NCBI RefSeq assembly: GCF_001693255.1
Contig: NZ_CP016474.1
Span: 1,816,661-1,880,660, forward strand
Direction: 5' to 3'
DNA: 64,000 nt
Origin: Picosynechococcus sp. PCC 7003
Lineage (GTDB): Bacteria > Cyanobacteriota > Cyanobacteriia > Cyanobacteriales > MRBY01
Every line of letters begins with the position of its first letter. Position 1 is the stretch's first letter. Shown piece by piece: positions 37,075 through 45,894 of the stretch. Under the pieces are notes generated by a model, which did not search any database, had not been told where the DNA came from, and saw only the letters and a list, made by a program, of their open reading frames with translations. Made by a program: the position numbers and the translations under genes.

Positions 37075-38198
37075 TTTACCTGATCGGCACTGAAATTATC
37101 ATCACTGATCAACAGTAAACTTTGGCTGCCATCGGCTAGCTGTGGCCCTAGGGTCATGCCCTCTAGGTTATCGAGGCTAATTCCCAATTGTCGCAGATCC
37201 AGTAAGAGGGTTTTCCGCATGGGGACAACGGTCTCTGGATTGCCGGCAAGGGACTCAATGCGGTCGGTGTCGGTGGCATTGCCAATGGTTACCTGGAACA
37301 GTTTTGCGCCAACACCTCCAAGGCCATAGCTGCGCTCCAGGCTAAGGAAATAACCTTCCTGGGGGAGGGCAATAATTTCCACCAGGCCATTGGAAAACGT
37401 CCCTTGGGGAGCAGGTTCTAGGGGATAGAGATGTTCGGCGATTAACACAGGTTCGCCGATGGGATTGATCACGTAATGCAATAGACGAATGGGCGCCCCC
37501 ACATTATCAGACCGGGTATCTTGATAAAGGGAAGATTCTGAAGCAACAAAGATCCGAAAGGGGTCAGCGGCGGCTTGGGAAGGGGCAGAAATGGCCAAGG
37601 CTTCAAATCCTAAATTGTTGCGTACCCCCCGCTGGCGATCGCCTGTTAGAAAACGCTGGGGAATTCTGAGGGAGGTCAATTCGTGACCTTCGAGGTCAAA
37701 TTCTTTCACGAAAGGATCAATGGCGGCATCGGTATCTCCCTCGCTGGAAATAAATAATGTATTGTGGGGCGAGAGAACCAATCCTTCTGGGTCAAGGCTC
37801 CCTGGGGCAAAGGTTTCACCGTCAGGAGTGGTTAAAGGTGTCATTGCCTTGAGGTTTAGCCCTTGGATTTGGGGAATGGCCCCGGTTTCGTCGATGTCCA
37901 GATCGAAGGTATAAAAGCGCGCTGGAGCAAACTGGGAGCGGTCATCACTCAGGGCATAGTAGGCGCCGGTTTGGGCATTGTAATAGAGGGCCGATAAGCC
38001 GCCGACGGTCGTCCCTTGAAACTCTGTTTTGGGTAGCCAATATTCATCTAAAAATTCTACGGCTAGGGGCACGAAGGTGCGGGGATTGCTTTCTGCTGGG
38101 GGAACAATGGGGGCGCAACCAATCAATAAGCTGCCAATGAGACAAAGTTTGATCCATAAAATGTTTGGCGATCGCCACCAGGAATTTTTCGGCTTCAT
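37020..38198 (-). CDS. Phytase-like esterase domain lipoprotein
   Basis: A 392-residue exported protein. A signal peptide with lipobox LLIGC (Cys near residue 28) suggests lipid anchoring. The mature part resembles the 'esterase-like activity of phytase' beta-propeller family, seen as TTVGGLSALYYNAQTGAYYA, LDPEGLVLSPHNTLFISSEG and LEGMTLGPQLADGSQSLLLI. Substrate is unknown; phosphate scavenging from organic compounds is a possible role. ATG 38198 is preferred to an upstream GTG at 38219. The 3' end overlaps cbbY by 55 bp. Confidence 0.82.
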   Translation of the reverse strand: MKPKNSWWRSPNILWIKLCLIGSLLIGCAPIVPPAESNPRTFVPLAVEFLDEYWLPKTEFQGTTVGGLSALYYNAQTGAYYALSDDRSQFAPARFYTFDLDIDETGAIPQIQGLNLKAMTPLTTPDGETFAPGSLDPEGLVLSPHNTLFISSEGDTDAAIDPFVKEFDLEGHELTSLRIPQRFLTGDRQRGVRNNLGFEALAISAPSQAAADPFRIFVASESSLYQDTRSDNVGAPIRLLHYVINPIGEPVLIAEHLYPLEPAPQGTFSNGLVEIIALPQEGYFLSLERSYGLGGVGAKLFQVTIGNATDTDRIESLAGNPETVVPMRKTLLLDLRQLGISLDNLEGMTLGPQLADGSQSLLLISDDNFSADQVNQLLLFRLSNSAAKVTSK

Positions 38199-38296
38199 AA
38201 CGGCTTTTTGCTTTCCCACAACACAACAAAAAAGAGAGGTGATTTTCCTCCCTTAAACTAGCAGATTATCAAAGTTTGCCCTGGCAATGGCTTGCT

Positions 38297-39187
38297 CTAG
38301 ATTTCTCCATAGGCCCGGTCAATGAGCCGCCGGGCAACGGTTTGGGTGCCAGTGTGTTCGTAATAATTGGTACTGAGATCCAAGAAAGCCGCCACATAAT
38401 CGAGCTTGTTATCGGAAACTTCCACAAACCCTTGGATGTGATCCATGATTTTTTCGGGGGTTAAACCGCGAGCACTGACGAAGCCGCTCATCCAGCCCTG
38501 CATGGAGCTAAAACTACGGTTAATAAAGGCCAATTTCCCCGCCGGATTGCCCCCTGGTAAAAATTCTCCAACGCGGCTAAAGGCCGGATTACTATTGAGT
38601 TCTCCCGCCGAAAGGTTGTTTAAGGTTCGGTCAATTTTTTGGAGGAAATCCGGCCCCAGGGGAATTAAGCCATCTACACAAATCAGGGTCGCGATCCGCA
38701 TCAATTCTTCGCCACTATAGTCGGCGATCGCCTTCATGAAATCCCCCAGACTATCCCCCGGAATCCCGTTAATCTGACAGAAACAGGTGATTTCGGCGAC
38801 AAGCTTGAGACATAAATCAATGGCCTGGGCCTTATCCGCATTGGGGGTTACTTTCTGCATCAAACCGCCCACCAAGGGAATTTTATCGCCCACCTTATTC
38901 GCCAGGGCCGCCGCCGCCAAGGCTTTATCTGCCCGATCAACGGTTTGGTAGATCCACATCGCCCGCTGATAACCTTGGGATTTGTCGCTGTAGAGGACAA
39001 TGGCGCGATCGCGTACCGCTTGAAGGATTGCCGGATCGGTTTCCCGCGTCACAGCTTTGACCATATTGTCGAAGCCAACAATATTTGTCCATTCCCCAGG
39101 CACCACAAAATCCAGACCATTTAAAAGCATGGTCGTGAGATTTTTTTCGGGTAACTGATCCATCAATTCCACAATTGAAGCACTCAT
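38297..39187 (-). CDS. Conserved hypothetical protein
   Basis: A 296-residue protein I do not recognise. It is predicted mainly alpha-helical and soluble, with no signal peptide or clear membrane segment. Visible features are a region rich in Ala around 95-110 (ADKALAAAALANKVG), a pair of Cys in LVAEITCFCQING, and a C-terminal DLSTNYYEHTGTQTVARRLI. It is followed downstream on the same strand by the phytase-like gene (about 100 bp) and preceded by a small lipoprotein gene. No function is assigned. Confidence 0.75.
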   Translation of the reverse strand: MSASIVELMDQLPEKNLTTMLLNGLDFVVPGEWTNIVGFDNMVKAVTRETDPAILQAVRDRAIVLYSDKSQGYQRAMWIYQTVDRADKALAAAALANKVGDKIPLVGGLMQKVTPNADKAQAIDLCLKLVAEITCFCQINGIPGDSLGDFMKAIADYSGEELMRIATLICVDGLIPLGPDFLQKIDRTLNNLSAGELNSNPAFSRVGEFLPGGNPAGKLAFINRSFSSMQGWMSGFVSARGLTPEKIMDHIQGFVEVSDNKLDYVAAFLDLSTNYYEHTGTQTVARRLIDRAYGEI

Positions 39188-39251
39188 GAAAAACCTCCTA
39201 ATTTAGTCAATATCTGGAAAGATTACGGCTGTGGTTTACGAAAAATTGGCT

Positions 39252-39770
39252 TTATAAACTCGCTAAACCCTGCAGATTCACCTTAGCGAGCCAGGCCTTG
39301 CGCTCATCGGGGCCAAAGCTGGCATCCCGGGACATCACTTTCACTTGATAGCGATCGCCGACTAAAACCGCATGGGTATTTGCCCCCTGGGCCACGAGGG
39401 GAAAGCCATTAACGGTTTCTTCGGCCTCGGTAAATTTATTGCGGGCGGCAAGATTATTAGCGGTATCCGAGATGGAAATCTTTGCCATTTCCGTACCGTT
39501 GAGGGTTAACTTAATTTCCGCAAAACCTTCTTTTTCTTGAGTAAAGACCCGGTCATAGCCCTCGGTTTTGTCCGCCGGGAAAAATTGATTAAAAGCACTG
39601 CCCTTTTGGGGCGTTTGGGCCGTCTCCGTTGCCGGGGCGGTGACTTCAGTATTAGCCCCAGGGTTCGGGTCAGGGGGAGGAACCGGAGCATTGCCGCCAC
39701 AGGCCGTCAGGAACAGTAGACTCGCCAGGAGAAGGGGGGCGATCGCCCGATAGATAGATTGAACACGCAT
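39252..39770 (-). CDS. Small lipoprotein of unknown function
   Basis: A 172-residue exported protein with lipobox LFLTACGG (Cys near residue 24) and a Pro/Thr/Ala-rich linker (about 28-55). A conserved domain follows with RVFTQEKEGFAEIKLTLNGT and KVMSRDASFGPDERKAWLAK. It is probably anchored to the plasma or thylakoid membrane. ATG 39770 gives a short basic n-region; the longer upstream frame lacks support. Function unknown. Confidence 0.8.
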   Translation of the reverse strand: MRVQSIYRAIAPLLLASLLFLTACGGNAPVPPPDPNPGANTEVTAPATETAQTPQKGSAFNQFFPADKTEGYDRVFTQEKEGFAEIKLTLNGTEMAKISISDTANNLAARNKFTEAEETVNGFPLVAQGANTHAVLVGDRYQVKVMSRDASFGPDERKAWLAKVNLQGLASL

Positions 39771-39860
39771 GGGATGATTGGGAAATTTACGCTCACTTGG
39801 TTTCAATTTTGAACGCAAATCCCCAGAATCTCCCGAAAAATTAACAATCTAGCAAGAAAG

Positions 39861-41072
39861 TTACGCCAAAATGCGGGGTTGACGGCCCTTTTGTCCGGTC
39901 ATGAGCTTGAGCGCAAACAGACGCAAAGGGCTAAATTTCGCCATGATCACCAAACCCATTCGGCGCACCCAGACCACAGGCCAAATCCGGTTGGAAAAAA
40001 GACGGTTAAGGAAATCCGTAAAGCCCAAGATCACGAGATTTTCCCGCTTGCGCCACCGTTCATAGCGTTTCAAAACAGCTAAACTTCCGAGATCCTGTCC
40101 CCGTTGCTGGGCTTCGATTAAGGTTTGGGCAAGGGCCGCAGCATCACGGATCCCTAAATTGAGACCTTGACCCCCCACCGGATGGCAGCAATGGGCCGCA
40201 TCTCCCACTAACGCGAGACGCTGATCCACATAGCGATCACCTTGCATCAGTTGCACCGGAAAAACCTGGCGATCGCCAAGCAATTTCAAGCGGCCTAGCT
40301 GGGGGCCTGTGTGTTGTTCTAAATGTTCTAGGAAAACGTCAGGGGGCAATTCCTTGAGGCGTTGGGCTTCAGCATGGGGATTCGTCCAGACAATTTGACA
40401 ACGATTTTCTGTTAGGGGCAAAACTCCCATCGGCCCTGTGCCCCAGAACCGTTCAAAGGCAACGTCATTGCGGGGGGCTTCATGTTCGACAACGCAGGTG
40501 ACACAGGATTGCCAATATTTCCAACCCCTCGTTTTAATACCAGCCCCTTGGCGCACGAGGGAGCGTGGCCCGTCGGCTCCAACCACCAAAGCCCCTTGAA
40601 TGTTTAGATTTCCTTGGGTTTCGCTGGATAATTCTACGATCGCCTGATCGGACTGATAGTGAATGGCAGTGACTTGGGCCGGACAAAACCAACGGATATT
40701 ATCATAGCCCCGCAGAGAAGCCTGGAGGCTTTCAAGGACGACTTGGTGTTGCCCCGAAAAACCGAGAAAGTCTGTTTTGAGATCTTGGCGGGAGAATTTA
40801 ACGACACCAGAAAAATTTTCGTCTGACAGTTGAATGTTGCGGTATTTGCCACTGCGGGAGGCGATCGCCTCCCAAACCCCCAACTCCTGAAAAAGCCGTT
40901 GGGAAAGCAGGGACATTGCATAGGCCCGCTGCCGTTGGGTCACCACATCAAGGGGTTGTGCTTCCACGATGGCGATCCGCAGATCTGTCTGCTTGAGGCA
41001 GGCCGCGAGGGTGACCCCGACAATACCGCCACCGACAATGATCACATCAAACCCAAGGTGAGATTTTTCCAT
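39861..41072 (-). CDS. FAD-dependent hydroxylase (UbiH/COQ6 family)
   Basis: A 403-residue flavoprotein monooxygenase. Features are the dinucleotide-binding IIVGGGIVGVTLAACL (about 10), the DG motif VVGADGPRSLVRQ (about 160), and GDAAHCCHPVGGQGLNLGIRD (about 285). Family members hydroxylate ubiquinone precursors; cyanobacteria make plastoquinone, so the substrate may be a plastoquinone or other aromatic precursor. ATG 41072 is chosen because it gives MEKSHLGFDVIIVGGG. It is followed on the same strand by the small lipoprotein gene. Confidence 0.88.
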   Translation of the reverse strand: MEKSHLGFDVIIVGGGIVGVTLAACLKQTDLRIAIVEAQPLDVVTQRQRAYAMSLLSQRLFQELGVWEAIASRSGKYRNIQLSDENFSGVVKFSRQDLKTDFLGFSGQHQVVLESLQASLRGYDNIRWFCPAQVTAIHYQSDQAIVELSSETQGNLNIQGALVVGADGPRSLVRQGAGIKTRGWKYWQSCVTCVVEHEAPRNDVAFERFWGTGPMGVLPLTENRCQIVWTNPHAEAQRLKELPPDVFLEHLEQHTGPQLGRLKLLGDRQVFPVQLMQGDRYVDQRLALVGDAAHCCHPVGGQGLNLGIRDAAALAQTLIEAQQRGQDLGSLAVLKRYERWRKRENLVILGFTDFLNRLFSNRIWPVVWVRRMGLVIMAKFSPLRLFALKLMTGQKGRQPRILA

Positions 41073-41161
41073 TACTGAGCGCGAGAAATGAGGAACTGCT
41101 AGGACGTGGCTTGTCCTAAACAAAAGGTAACATTTTCGCTAGAAAGAAGGCTATGGGGTTA

Positions 41162-41623
41162 TTACCCGTGGCGCAGTTGGCGGCGTACCCGCATTAAGAC
41201 TTTGCCTAGATAATTGCGCCCACTGCCATCGGCACCACAGCCCCAGTAATAGTCCACCGGGGAATTTTCAATAATTTCTGCGTCCTTCGTCGCCAGCAAA
41301 ATTTGGGCAATGTCAATGTGGGTTTTGAATTTCGTCCAAACCCCTTGCCACATAATTTCTTGCTTAATGTCTTCCCAGTCGGGGCGTTTTGGGTGCTGGG
41401 GATCGCGGCCTAAGGCAGCGGCAATTTCGGGGGTCGGGGCAGCGCGAATTTTGTCGATGAGATCTTGTTGATGGGTGGGGAGAAATTTATGGGCTTGGTA
41501 GAAATGCTCAACGGTGGGCCAGTTTAGGGCTTCGCAGTGGATCGGATGCAGGGAAAAATTCGAGAAGCAGCCATAGGGGTCATTCGCCTTATAAAAATAA
41601 ATTGGCTCGGTGTTTGACTCCAT
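41162..41623 (-). CDS. NADAR family protein (YbiA-like)
   Basis: A 153-residue protein. IYFYKANDPYGCFSNFSLHPI at the start, WPTVEHFYQAHKF, and the C-terminal YWGCGADGSGRNYLGKVLMR are typical of NADAR N-glycosidases. Members are linked to riboflavin intermediates or to reversal of DNA guanine ADP-ribosylation. The first two ATG codons are tandem (41626, 41623); the second has the better spacing from the GAGGAG ribosome binding site. It lies upstream of the hydroxylase on the same strand. Confidence 0.88.
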   Translation of the reverse strand: MESNTEPIYFYKANDPYGCFSNFSLHPIHCEALNWPTVEHFYQAHKFLPTHQQDLIDKIRAAPTPEIAAALGRDPQHPKRPDWEDIKQEIMWQGVWTKFKTHIDIAQILLATKDAEIIENSPVDYYWGCGADGSGRNYLGKVLMRVRRQLRHG

Positions 41624-41656
41624 CATGACTCCTCTACACAAGCAAAACCTCAGTCA

Positions 41657-42313
41657 TTATAAATTCTCCTCTGGTTGTCTGGCGCTGGGGGCGATCGCCT
41701 GGGCGGGGATCTGCGTCAGGGTTTGCCACTCGCGGCCCGTTTCACCGGTGACCACCCAGAGGATTGAGCGGAGTCCATCACGGATACATTTCATGGTCGT
41801 TTCAGGGGGATTATCTGACGGGACAGGTACCGGTTTAATGGCAATGCCGTGGGTGCCGAAAACAATACTAGCCACGAGCTTGGCGCGGTGCATGTGATTT
41901 TCAGAAGTAATTAGGTAGACGCTATCGATATCCTCGGCTTTAAATTCGTCTACGAGGCTGGTGAAGTTGGTAACGGTATCTTCGGCTTGGTAATCGAGCT
42001 GGAGGCGATCGCCTTCGATTTGATAGTTCGCAAAAATCTGGCGGGCATATTCCGGTGGACTACCGGAGGAAACCCAAACTTTTAGATCCGGATGTTCCTG
42101 GGCAAATTGGGCAGCAAACCGCTCCCGTTCTTCGTGGCCCCCGAGGACGAAAATGGCCTTAGCTGGCCGTAAAGCTCCCTGGATACGTTGGTAGGCGATC
42201 GCCGCACAGGTTAGGCCAATGAGACCAAAAACAAACCAGCGCCGTCGGCAAAACGTTGCTTGCTGCGGTCGGGGCGATCGCTGTCGCGCCACTTTTCTAG
42301 GAGAAATAGCCAT
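41657..42313 (-). CDS. YdcF/SanA-like protein (DUF218)
   Basis: A 218-residue protein with a membrane anchor at about 26-45, following a basic N-terminus. The DUF218 fold is seen as AIFVLGGHEERERFAAQ, KVWVSSGSPPEY, TVTNFTSLVDEFKAEDIDSV and YLITSENHMHRAKLVASIVF. Relatives (SanA, ElyC) affect envelope integrity; the function here is unknown. The upstream side abuts the tnpB element, so the natural promoter could be disturbed. Confidence 0.82.
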   Translation of the reverse strand: MAISPRKVARQRSPRPQQATFCRRRWFVFGLIGLTCAAIAYQRIQGALRPAKAIFVLGGHEERERFAAQFAQEHPDLKVWVSSGSPPEYARQIFANYQIEGDRLQLDYQAEDTVTNFTSLVDEFKAEDIDSVYLITSENHMHRAKLVASIVFGTHGIAIKPVPVPSDNPPETTMKCIRDGLRSILWVVTGETGREWQTLTQIPAQAIAPSARQPEENL

Positions 42314-42359
42314 GCCAAGGAAAAGAGAGAAAGCAAAACATCGCCAATTTTGACATACT

Positions 42360-42408
42360 CCCCATCCATAACTCTGTTTGGATGGGGATTCTTTAGATCG
42401 CTCTAAAG
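42360..42408 (-). ncRNA. Candidate omega RNA / right-end structure of tnpB element
   Basis: Two hairpins straddle the tnpB stop: CTTTAGA/TCTAAAG (42391-42408) at the end of the coding part, and the 8-bp CCCCATCC/GGATGGGG (42360-42387) five bases past the stop. TnpB proteins use an RNA from the 3' part of their gene and right end as a guide. This position fits, but the RNA itself is inference. Confidence 0.4.
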
Positions 42409-43622
42409 ATTTCCTGCTTCACAGCCAGTTGACTAGAACCCGTTACCGAATCCCCCGCCACCTCGACTCCACAGGCATTTTCTCTATCCCGTTGCCCACG
42501 GGAATTGATCACTTGAGCCGCTGCAACGTCACGGGGCTTAGTTGACCCACACGCATGACAATGATGCAATCTGTCACTCAGTGTTTTGCGAACTGCACCG
42601 CCGCAATCTGGACATTCCTGGCTACTACCGTTCGGGTTGACTTTGGCGTAATATTTATCACGCTTGAAGCAAACCCAAGGCAGTATTTGATTGGTAAATT
42701 GCCCAAATCCGGCATCAAGTGTGTGCTTGCCGAGCATCCCTTTTGCTATGATTCGGAAATCCAAATCCTCAATAAAAATGCTATCAGCCTGATCACAGAT
42801 TCGATGCGCTAGCTTGAAATGCCAATCTTTGCGAGTATCTGCAATCCGTTGATGCACACGGGCGATTTTCTTTAACAACTTTGCACAGTTAACACTTCCT
42901 TTCTGCTTATGCTTTAAGCGACGTTGCAGCAATTTCAGCTTGCGGTGTAACTTAGCAAAGAAGCGTGGGCGTTTAACTTGTGTGCCGTCCGAAGTACTGA
43001 GAAAATATTCCAGCCCGACATCAATGCCAATGGAATGCCCATAAAACGATGTTTGAGGTACATCCACATCGGCTTGCAAACTCAACATGACAAAGTAACC
43101 AGAAGCCTTGCGTACAATCCGCGCTTGCTTGACAACAAACAAGTCTGGGATCTGACGTGACCACCGAACCTTCACCCATCCCAGCTGCGGCAGTTTAATG
43201 CCAGCTTGGCTGACGCAGTTTTTCAGCATTTGCGGGAACACAAAACTGCGCATCCGAGCTTGATTCTTGAACCGAGGGAAGCCATGTTTTTTCATTCGCC
43301 ATTGCTCAAACGCTGTTTCAAGTTTGCGTAAAACTTGCTGCAACATCTGAGCGTTGACCGACCGCAGTGCTTCGATTTCCTTTTTGGCTGTAGTCAAGCG
43401 TTTTGCTTGAACGTGGTAATTAGGAAACGGTTCATCAACCGAAATGATGTACTCACGTTCGATTGAGCAAGCGTTAATCGGTGACTTGCGAGAATTCAGC
43501 CAGTCTTTACGCTCACGCAAAGCGTAGTTCCAGACTTTGCGGCACACGGTTAATGTGCGCTCAATTTCTGAAACCTGCTCAGCAGTTAGTTTTAGCTTAA
43601 ATTCCCACGTCATGTTTAGCAT
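42393..43622 (-). CDS. tnpB: TnpB, RNA-guided nuclease of IS200/IS605-type element
   Basis: A 409-residue OrfB/TnpB protein. The RuvC-like catalytic residues look intact: Asp in HSIGIDVGLEYF (about 201), Glu in IFIEDLDF (about 285), Asp in KPRDVAAAQVI (about 365). A four-Cys zinc finger CPDCGG...CHACG lies just before the last Asp. The start MLNMTWEFKLKL is chosen by resemblance to other cyanobacterial TnpB proteins; a longer reading frame upstream passes through the element's end hairpin and is unlikely. No frameshift, so the gene may be functional. The tail after the RuvC-III motif is short. Confidence 0.9.
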   Translation of the reverse strand: MLNMTWEFKLKLTAEQVSEIERTLTVCRKVWNYALRERKDWLNSRKSPINACSIEREYIISVDEPFPNYHVQAKRLTTAKKEIEALRSVNAQMLQQVLRKLETAFEQWRMKKHGFPRFKNQARMRSFVFPQMLKNCVSQAGIKLPQLGWVKVRWSRQIPDLFVVKQARIVRKASGYFVMLSLQADVDVPQTSFYGHSIGIDVGLEYFLSTSDGTQVKRPRFFAKLHRKLKLLQRRLKHKQKGSVNCAKLLKKIARVHQRIADTRKDWHFKLAHRICDQADSIFIEDLDFRIIAKGMLGKHTLDAGFGQFTNQILPWVCFKRDKYYAKVNPNGSSQECPDCGGAVRKTLSDRLHHCHACGSTKPRDVAAAQVINSRGQRDRENACGVEVAGDSVTGSSQLAVKQEIFRAI

Positions 43623-43784
43623 ATCTACATTTTGACAAATATTTTGTAGACTGTGTATTAAGAACTTAAGCCTTACGGCTTGCTCCGCTACACCACCCCC
43701 TAAGCCTGTGGCTATAGGCGGAGTACTGCGGAGTTTTTCTGATAGGCAATGGGTAGAAAGATTTACGGGGAGCATAGCCCCATC

Positions 43785-44381
43785 TTAGCCCCGCCGCTGG
43801 AAGGGTTGTCCCCAGTAGCGCCAACATTCTTTATTAAACGGCGATCGCCACTTCAAGATTAAATCCCGTTCTAGGGCGAGCCGTTGGGGACGGTCTGCCG
43901 GGACTGACACATTAAACGCTAAATTGACTGCCACATTCAAGCCGTACTGACGGTGCAAGCTGATGTAGGCATCAATATAGTCTTTGCAATCATGAACCCC
44001 TTTCCAGCGTTGCTTAATCGATAATTTTGTTTCCCCCACATAGAGCAGCAACGGCACCGCATGGTCAAGGACGAAGTAAATATTTGCCTGACTTTCCTGG
44101 AGGGGATCATAGCGCTCCCGATAGAAGTCCCAGGGCTTCGGCGGTAGGTTAAAAGGGTCAATTTTTTCGGCGTCCCAGTGGTCTGGCTTCGACTGGGTCT
44201 CGAAAAGTAAACTGGTTTGGCTTGCGGGGGGATTTTGACGCACATTGTCTTGAAAGTTTTGAATCCGTTGCTTCCATTGCAAGAGGCTTTCTTTGCCCAT
44301 GGTGAGCCTGGGGACACGCTCGACGCGGTAAGGATTCGGGGCATCGGCCACAGAAAAAAGCTTGAGCTGTTCGTCGGTCAT
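43785..44381 (-). CDS. GIY-YIG nuclease family protein
   Basis: A 198-residue protein whose C-terminal half has the GIY-YIG fold: IYFVLDHAVPLLLYVGETKL (about 100-120), a downstream Arg in KQRWKGVHDCKDY, and a Glu in RLALERDLILKWRSPFNKE. The N-terminal half is a conserved unassigned region with PFNLPPKPWDFYRERYDPLQ. DNA repair or restriction roles are possible. ATG 44381 is chosen; an upstream start would add 13 residues. It lies just upstream of the tnpB element, which ended its spacing to ydcF. Confidence 0.8.
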   Translation of the reverse strand: MTDEQLKLFSVADAPNPYRVERVPRLTMGKESLLQWKQRIQNFQDNVRQNPPASQTSLLFETQSKPDHWDAEKIDPFNLPPKPWDFYRERYDPLQESQANIYFVLDHAVPLLLYVGETKLSIKQRWKGVHDCKDYIDAYISLHRQYGLNVAVNLAFNVSVPADRPQRLALERDLILKWRSPFNKECWRYWGQPFQRRG

Positions 44382-44429
44382 GGGCGGGAGAAAAAATTCA
44401 CAGGCTCTCCAGTGTAGCAAAGGGGAATC

Positions 44430-44843
44430 TTAGGCCCGTGTTCCCTGATACCGGATAAATTCGAGGGGCAGCCCATCGGCATCGGCAAGAAACATCACTT
44501 CATAAATGCGATCGCCGATCATCTGCTGTTGGGGTTGCAAAAGAATTGTGATCGGTTCCGGGGTCTGTTGTTGTAAATCAGCGAGCCAAGTGGATAAATC
44601 TGGGGTGATTTCAGTCAGGTCAAAGGATAGGTGATAGTAACCGACATAATGTTCATCGCCAAAGGCATCGGGGGCGGGCTTTGGTTGGGGGATTTGCATG
44701 AGTTCCAGCCGTCCGAGGGGGCCTTTGAGCCAACAGGCGAGGGTATATCCTGTGGTGAACTGGGTTTCCATGGCGAAACCGAGCTGCCCATAAAAGGCGA
44801 TCGCCCGGTGGATATCTGCAGTGCGAATCGAAGCATGGTGCAT
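44430..44843 (-). CDS. VOC family (glyoxalase-like) protein
   Basis: A 137-residue single-domain metalloenzyme-like protein. MHHASIRTADIHRAIAFYGQ (with metal-ligand His 3) and GRLELMQ (Glu near 47), then YYHLSFDL (His near 70) and PLEFIRYQ (Glu near 130), follow the metal-binding pattern of glyoxalase I. Lactoylglutathione lyase activity is possible but the family is broad (dioxygenases, resistance proteins). Starts at ATG 44843. Confidence 0.82.
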   Translation of the reverse strand: MHHASIRTADIHRAIAFYGQLGFAMETQFTTGYTLACWLKGPLGRLELMQIPQPKPAPDAFGDEHYVGYYHLSFDLTEITPDLSTWLADLQQQTPEPITILLQPQQQMIGDRIYEVMFLADADGLPLEFIRYQGTRA

Positions 44844-44982
44844 GGCTGACTGGTTTAGGTAAAGGACAGATCAATTTTCCCCCAGGGCTAAATCTGTCGC
44901 CAAAAATCCCCTGCGTTACCATAGCCATAGTTTTTTGAGTTCTCTTTAGTTTTTTTTAAAAAAGATTTGTGGGGAAAAAGGT

Positions 44983-45894
44983 ATGGGAGCTTGGCGCAAT
45001 ACTTGGGGTTGGCTGTTGTGGGGGAGCCTCTGTTTCTATGGTTCTTTTGCCTATGCCGATGACAGCTTAGGCCATAACTTAAACGCGATTACCGTCAAAA
45101 CCGCGCCCATGCCCAACGCCAGCACCTCCCTCGCTGCTCTGAAAACAGCACAGGTCATCTACCTCGGCGAACACCACACCAGCGAGGCCGATCACATCGC
45201 CCAGTTAGCAATTATCAAAGCTCTCCACGATCATAATCCCCAAGTGGCGATCGCCATGGAAATGTTTCAACGGCCCTTCCAAGCGGTTTTAGATCAATAC
45301 ATCGCCGGGGAAATTAGCGAAGCTGAACTGGTCGCCCAAACGGAATATGAAACCCGTTGGGGTTTTGACTGGGAATTGTACGCGCCAATTCTCCGCTTTG
45401 CCCAGGAAAAGCAAATTCCAGTGATCGCCCTCAATGCCCCCAATGAAGTGGTGCGTCAGGTGTCCTCAGCCGGTTTGGATAGCTTAGAGGCTGCCGATTA
45501 TGAATATTTACCGCCCCGTGACGAACTGGATCTGAGCAACGAAAGCTATCAAGCTCTCCTCCAGGATGCTTTCACAGGCCATGGTCAGCATGGCAATTTT
45601 GATTTTGATGATTTCTTCGCGGCCCAGGTGGTCTGGGATGAAACCATGGCTGAGGCGATCGCCAATTTTGCTCAAAATAACCCCAAGACCCAAATCATTA
45701 CCCTCGCTGGTCAAGGCCATGTCATTTATGGCTATGGCATTCCTGAGCGGGTGCAACGTCGCCTCGGCGAAAATCTAAAACAGCAGATCGTTTTACTCAA
45801 TCCCAATCCTGGCCTCACCCCAACACCAGAGGTTGCTGATCTCTTTTGGTGGACAGAAGCGCCAACCATGCCAGGGGCTACGCATCTAAAATAA
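44983..45894 (+). CDS. ChaN-like exported protein with IS-derived C-terminus
   Basis: A 303-residue protein with a signal peptide (WGWLLWGSLCFYGSFAYA-DD). The ChaN/PF04187 heme- and iron-associated domain is recognised by QVIYLGEHHTSEADHIAQLA, AIAMEMFQRPFQAVLDQY and ITLAGQGHVIYGYGIPERV. The last six residues (GATHLK) are encoded by the end of the ISAs1 element. Removing the IS and one copy of the 10-bp duplication gives ...APTMP followed by TAA. So the gene was extended by a few residues, not truncated, and is likely still functional. Confidence 0.85.
   Translation: MGAWRNTWGWLLWGSLCFYGSFAYADDSLGHNLNAITVKTAPMPNASTSLAALKTAQVIYLGEHHTSEADHIAQLAIIKALHDHNPQVAIAMEMFQRPFQAVLDQYIAGEISEAELVAQTEYETRWGFDWELYAPILRFAQEKQIPVIALNAPNEVVRQVSSAGLDSLEAADYEYLPPRDELDLSNESYQALLQDAFTGHGQHGNFDFDDFFAAQVVWDETMAEAIANFAQNNPKTQIITLAGQGHVIYGYGIPERVQRRLGENLKQQIVLLNPNPGLTPTPEVADLFWWTEAPTMPGATHLK
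45862..45871. repeat. Target site duplication, left copy
   Basis: CCAACCATGC directly precedes the left terminal repeat of the ISAs1-type element. The same ten bases follow the right end. Confidence 0.93.

Larger units (their letters stand above)
42350..43735 (-). mobile_element. IS200/IS605-type element carrying only tnpB (IS1341-like)
   Basis: The element contains a tnpB-type gene flanked by hairpins: CCCCATCC/GGATGGGG (42360-42387) beside its 3' end, and CTCCGC/GCGGAG with an inner CCTAAGCC/GGCTATAGG (43683-43723) beside its 5' end. No tnpA lies in the window, so movement would need TnpA in trans. It sits between ydcF and the GIY-YIG gene. Exact ends were not defined, because IS200/605 elements do not duplicate their target. 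Confidence 0.75.

Noticed and set aside
43623-43775. N-terminal extension of TnpB
   Set aside because: It reads through the element's end hairpin; known TnpB proteins start with a sequence like that at 43622.
43745-43790. GGGG/CCCC hairpin after the GIY-YIG gene as terminator
   Set aside because: Only a 4-bp stem with no T-run in the right direction.
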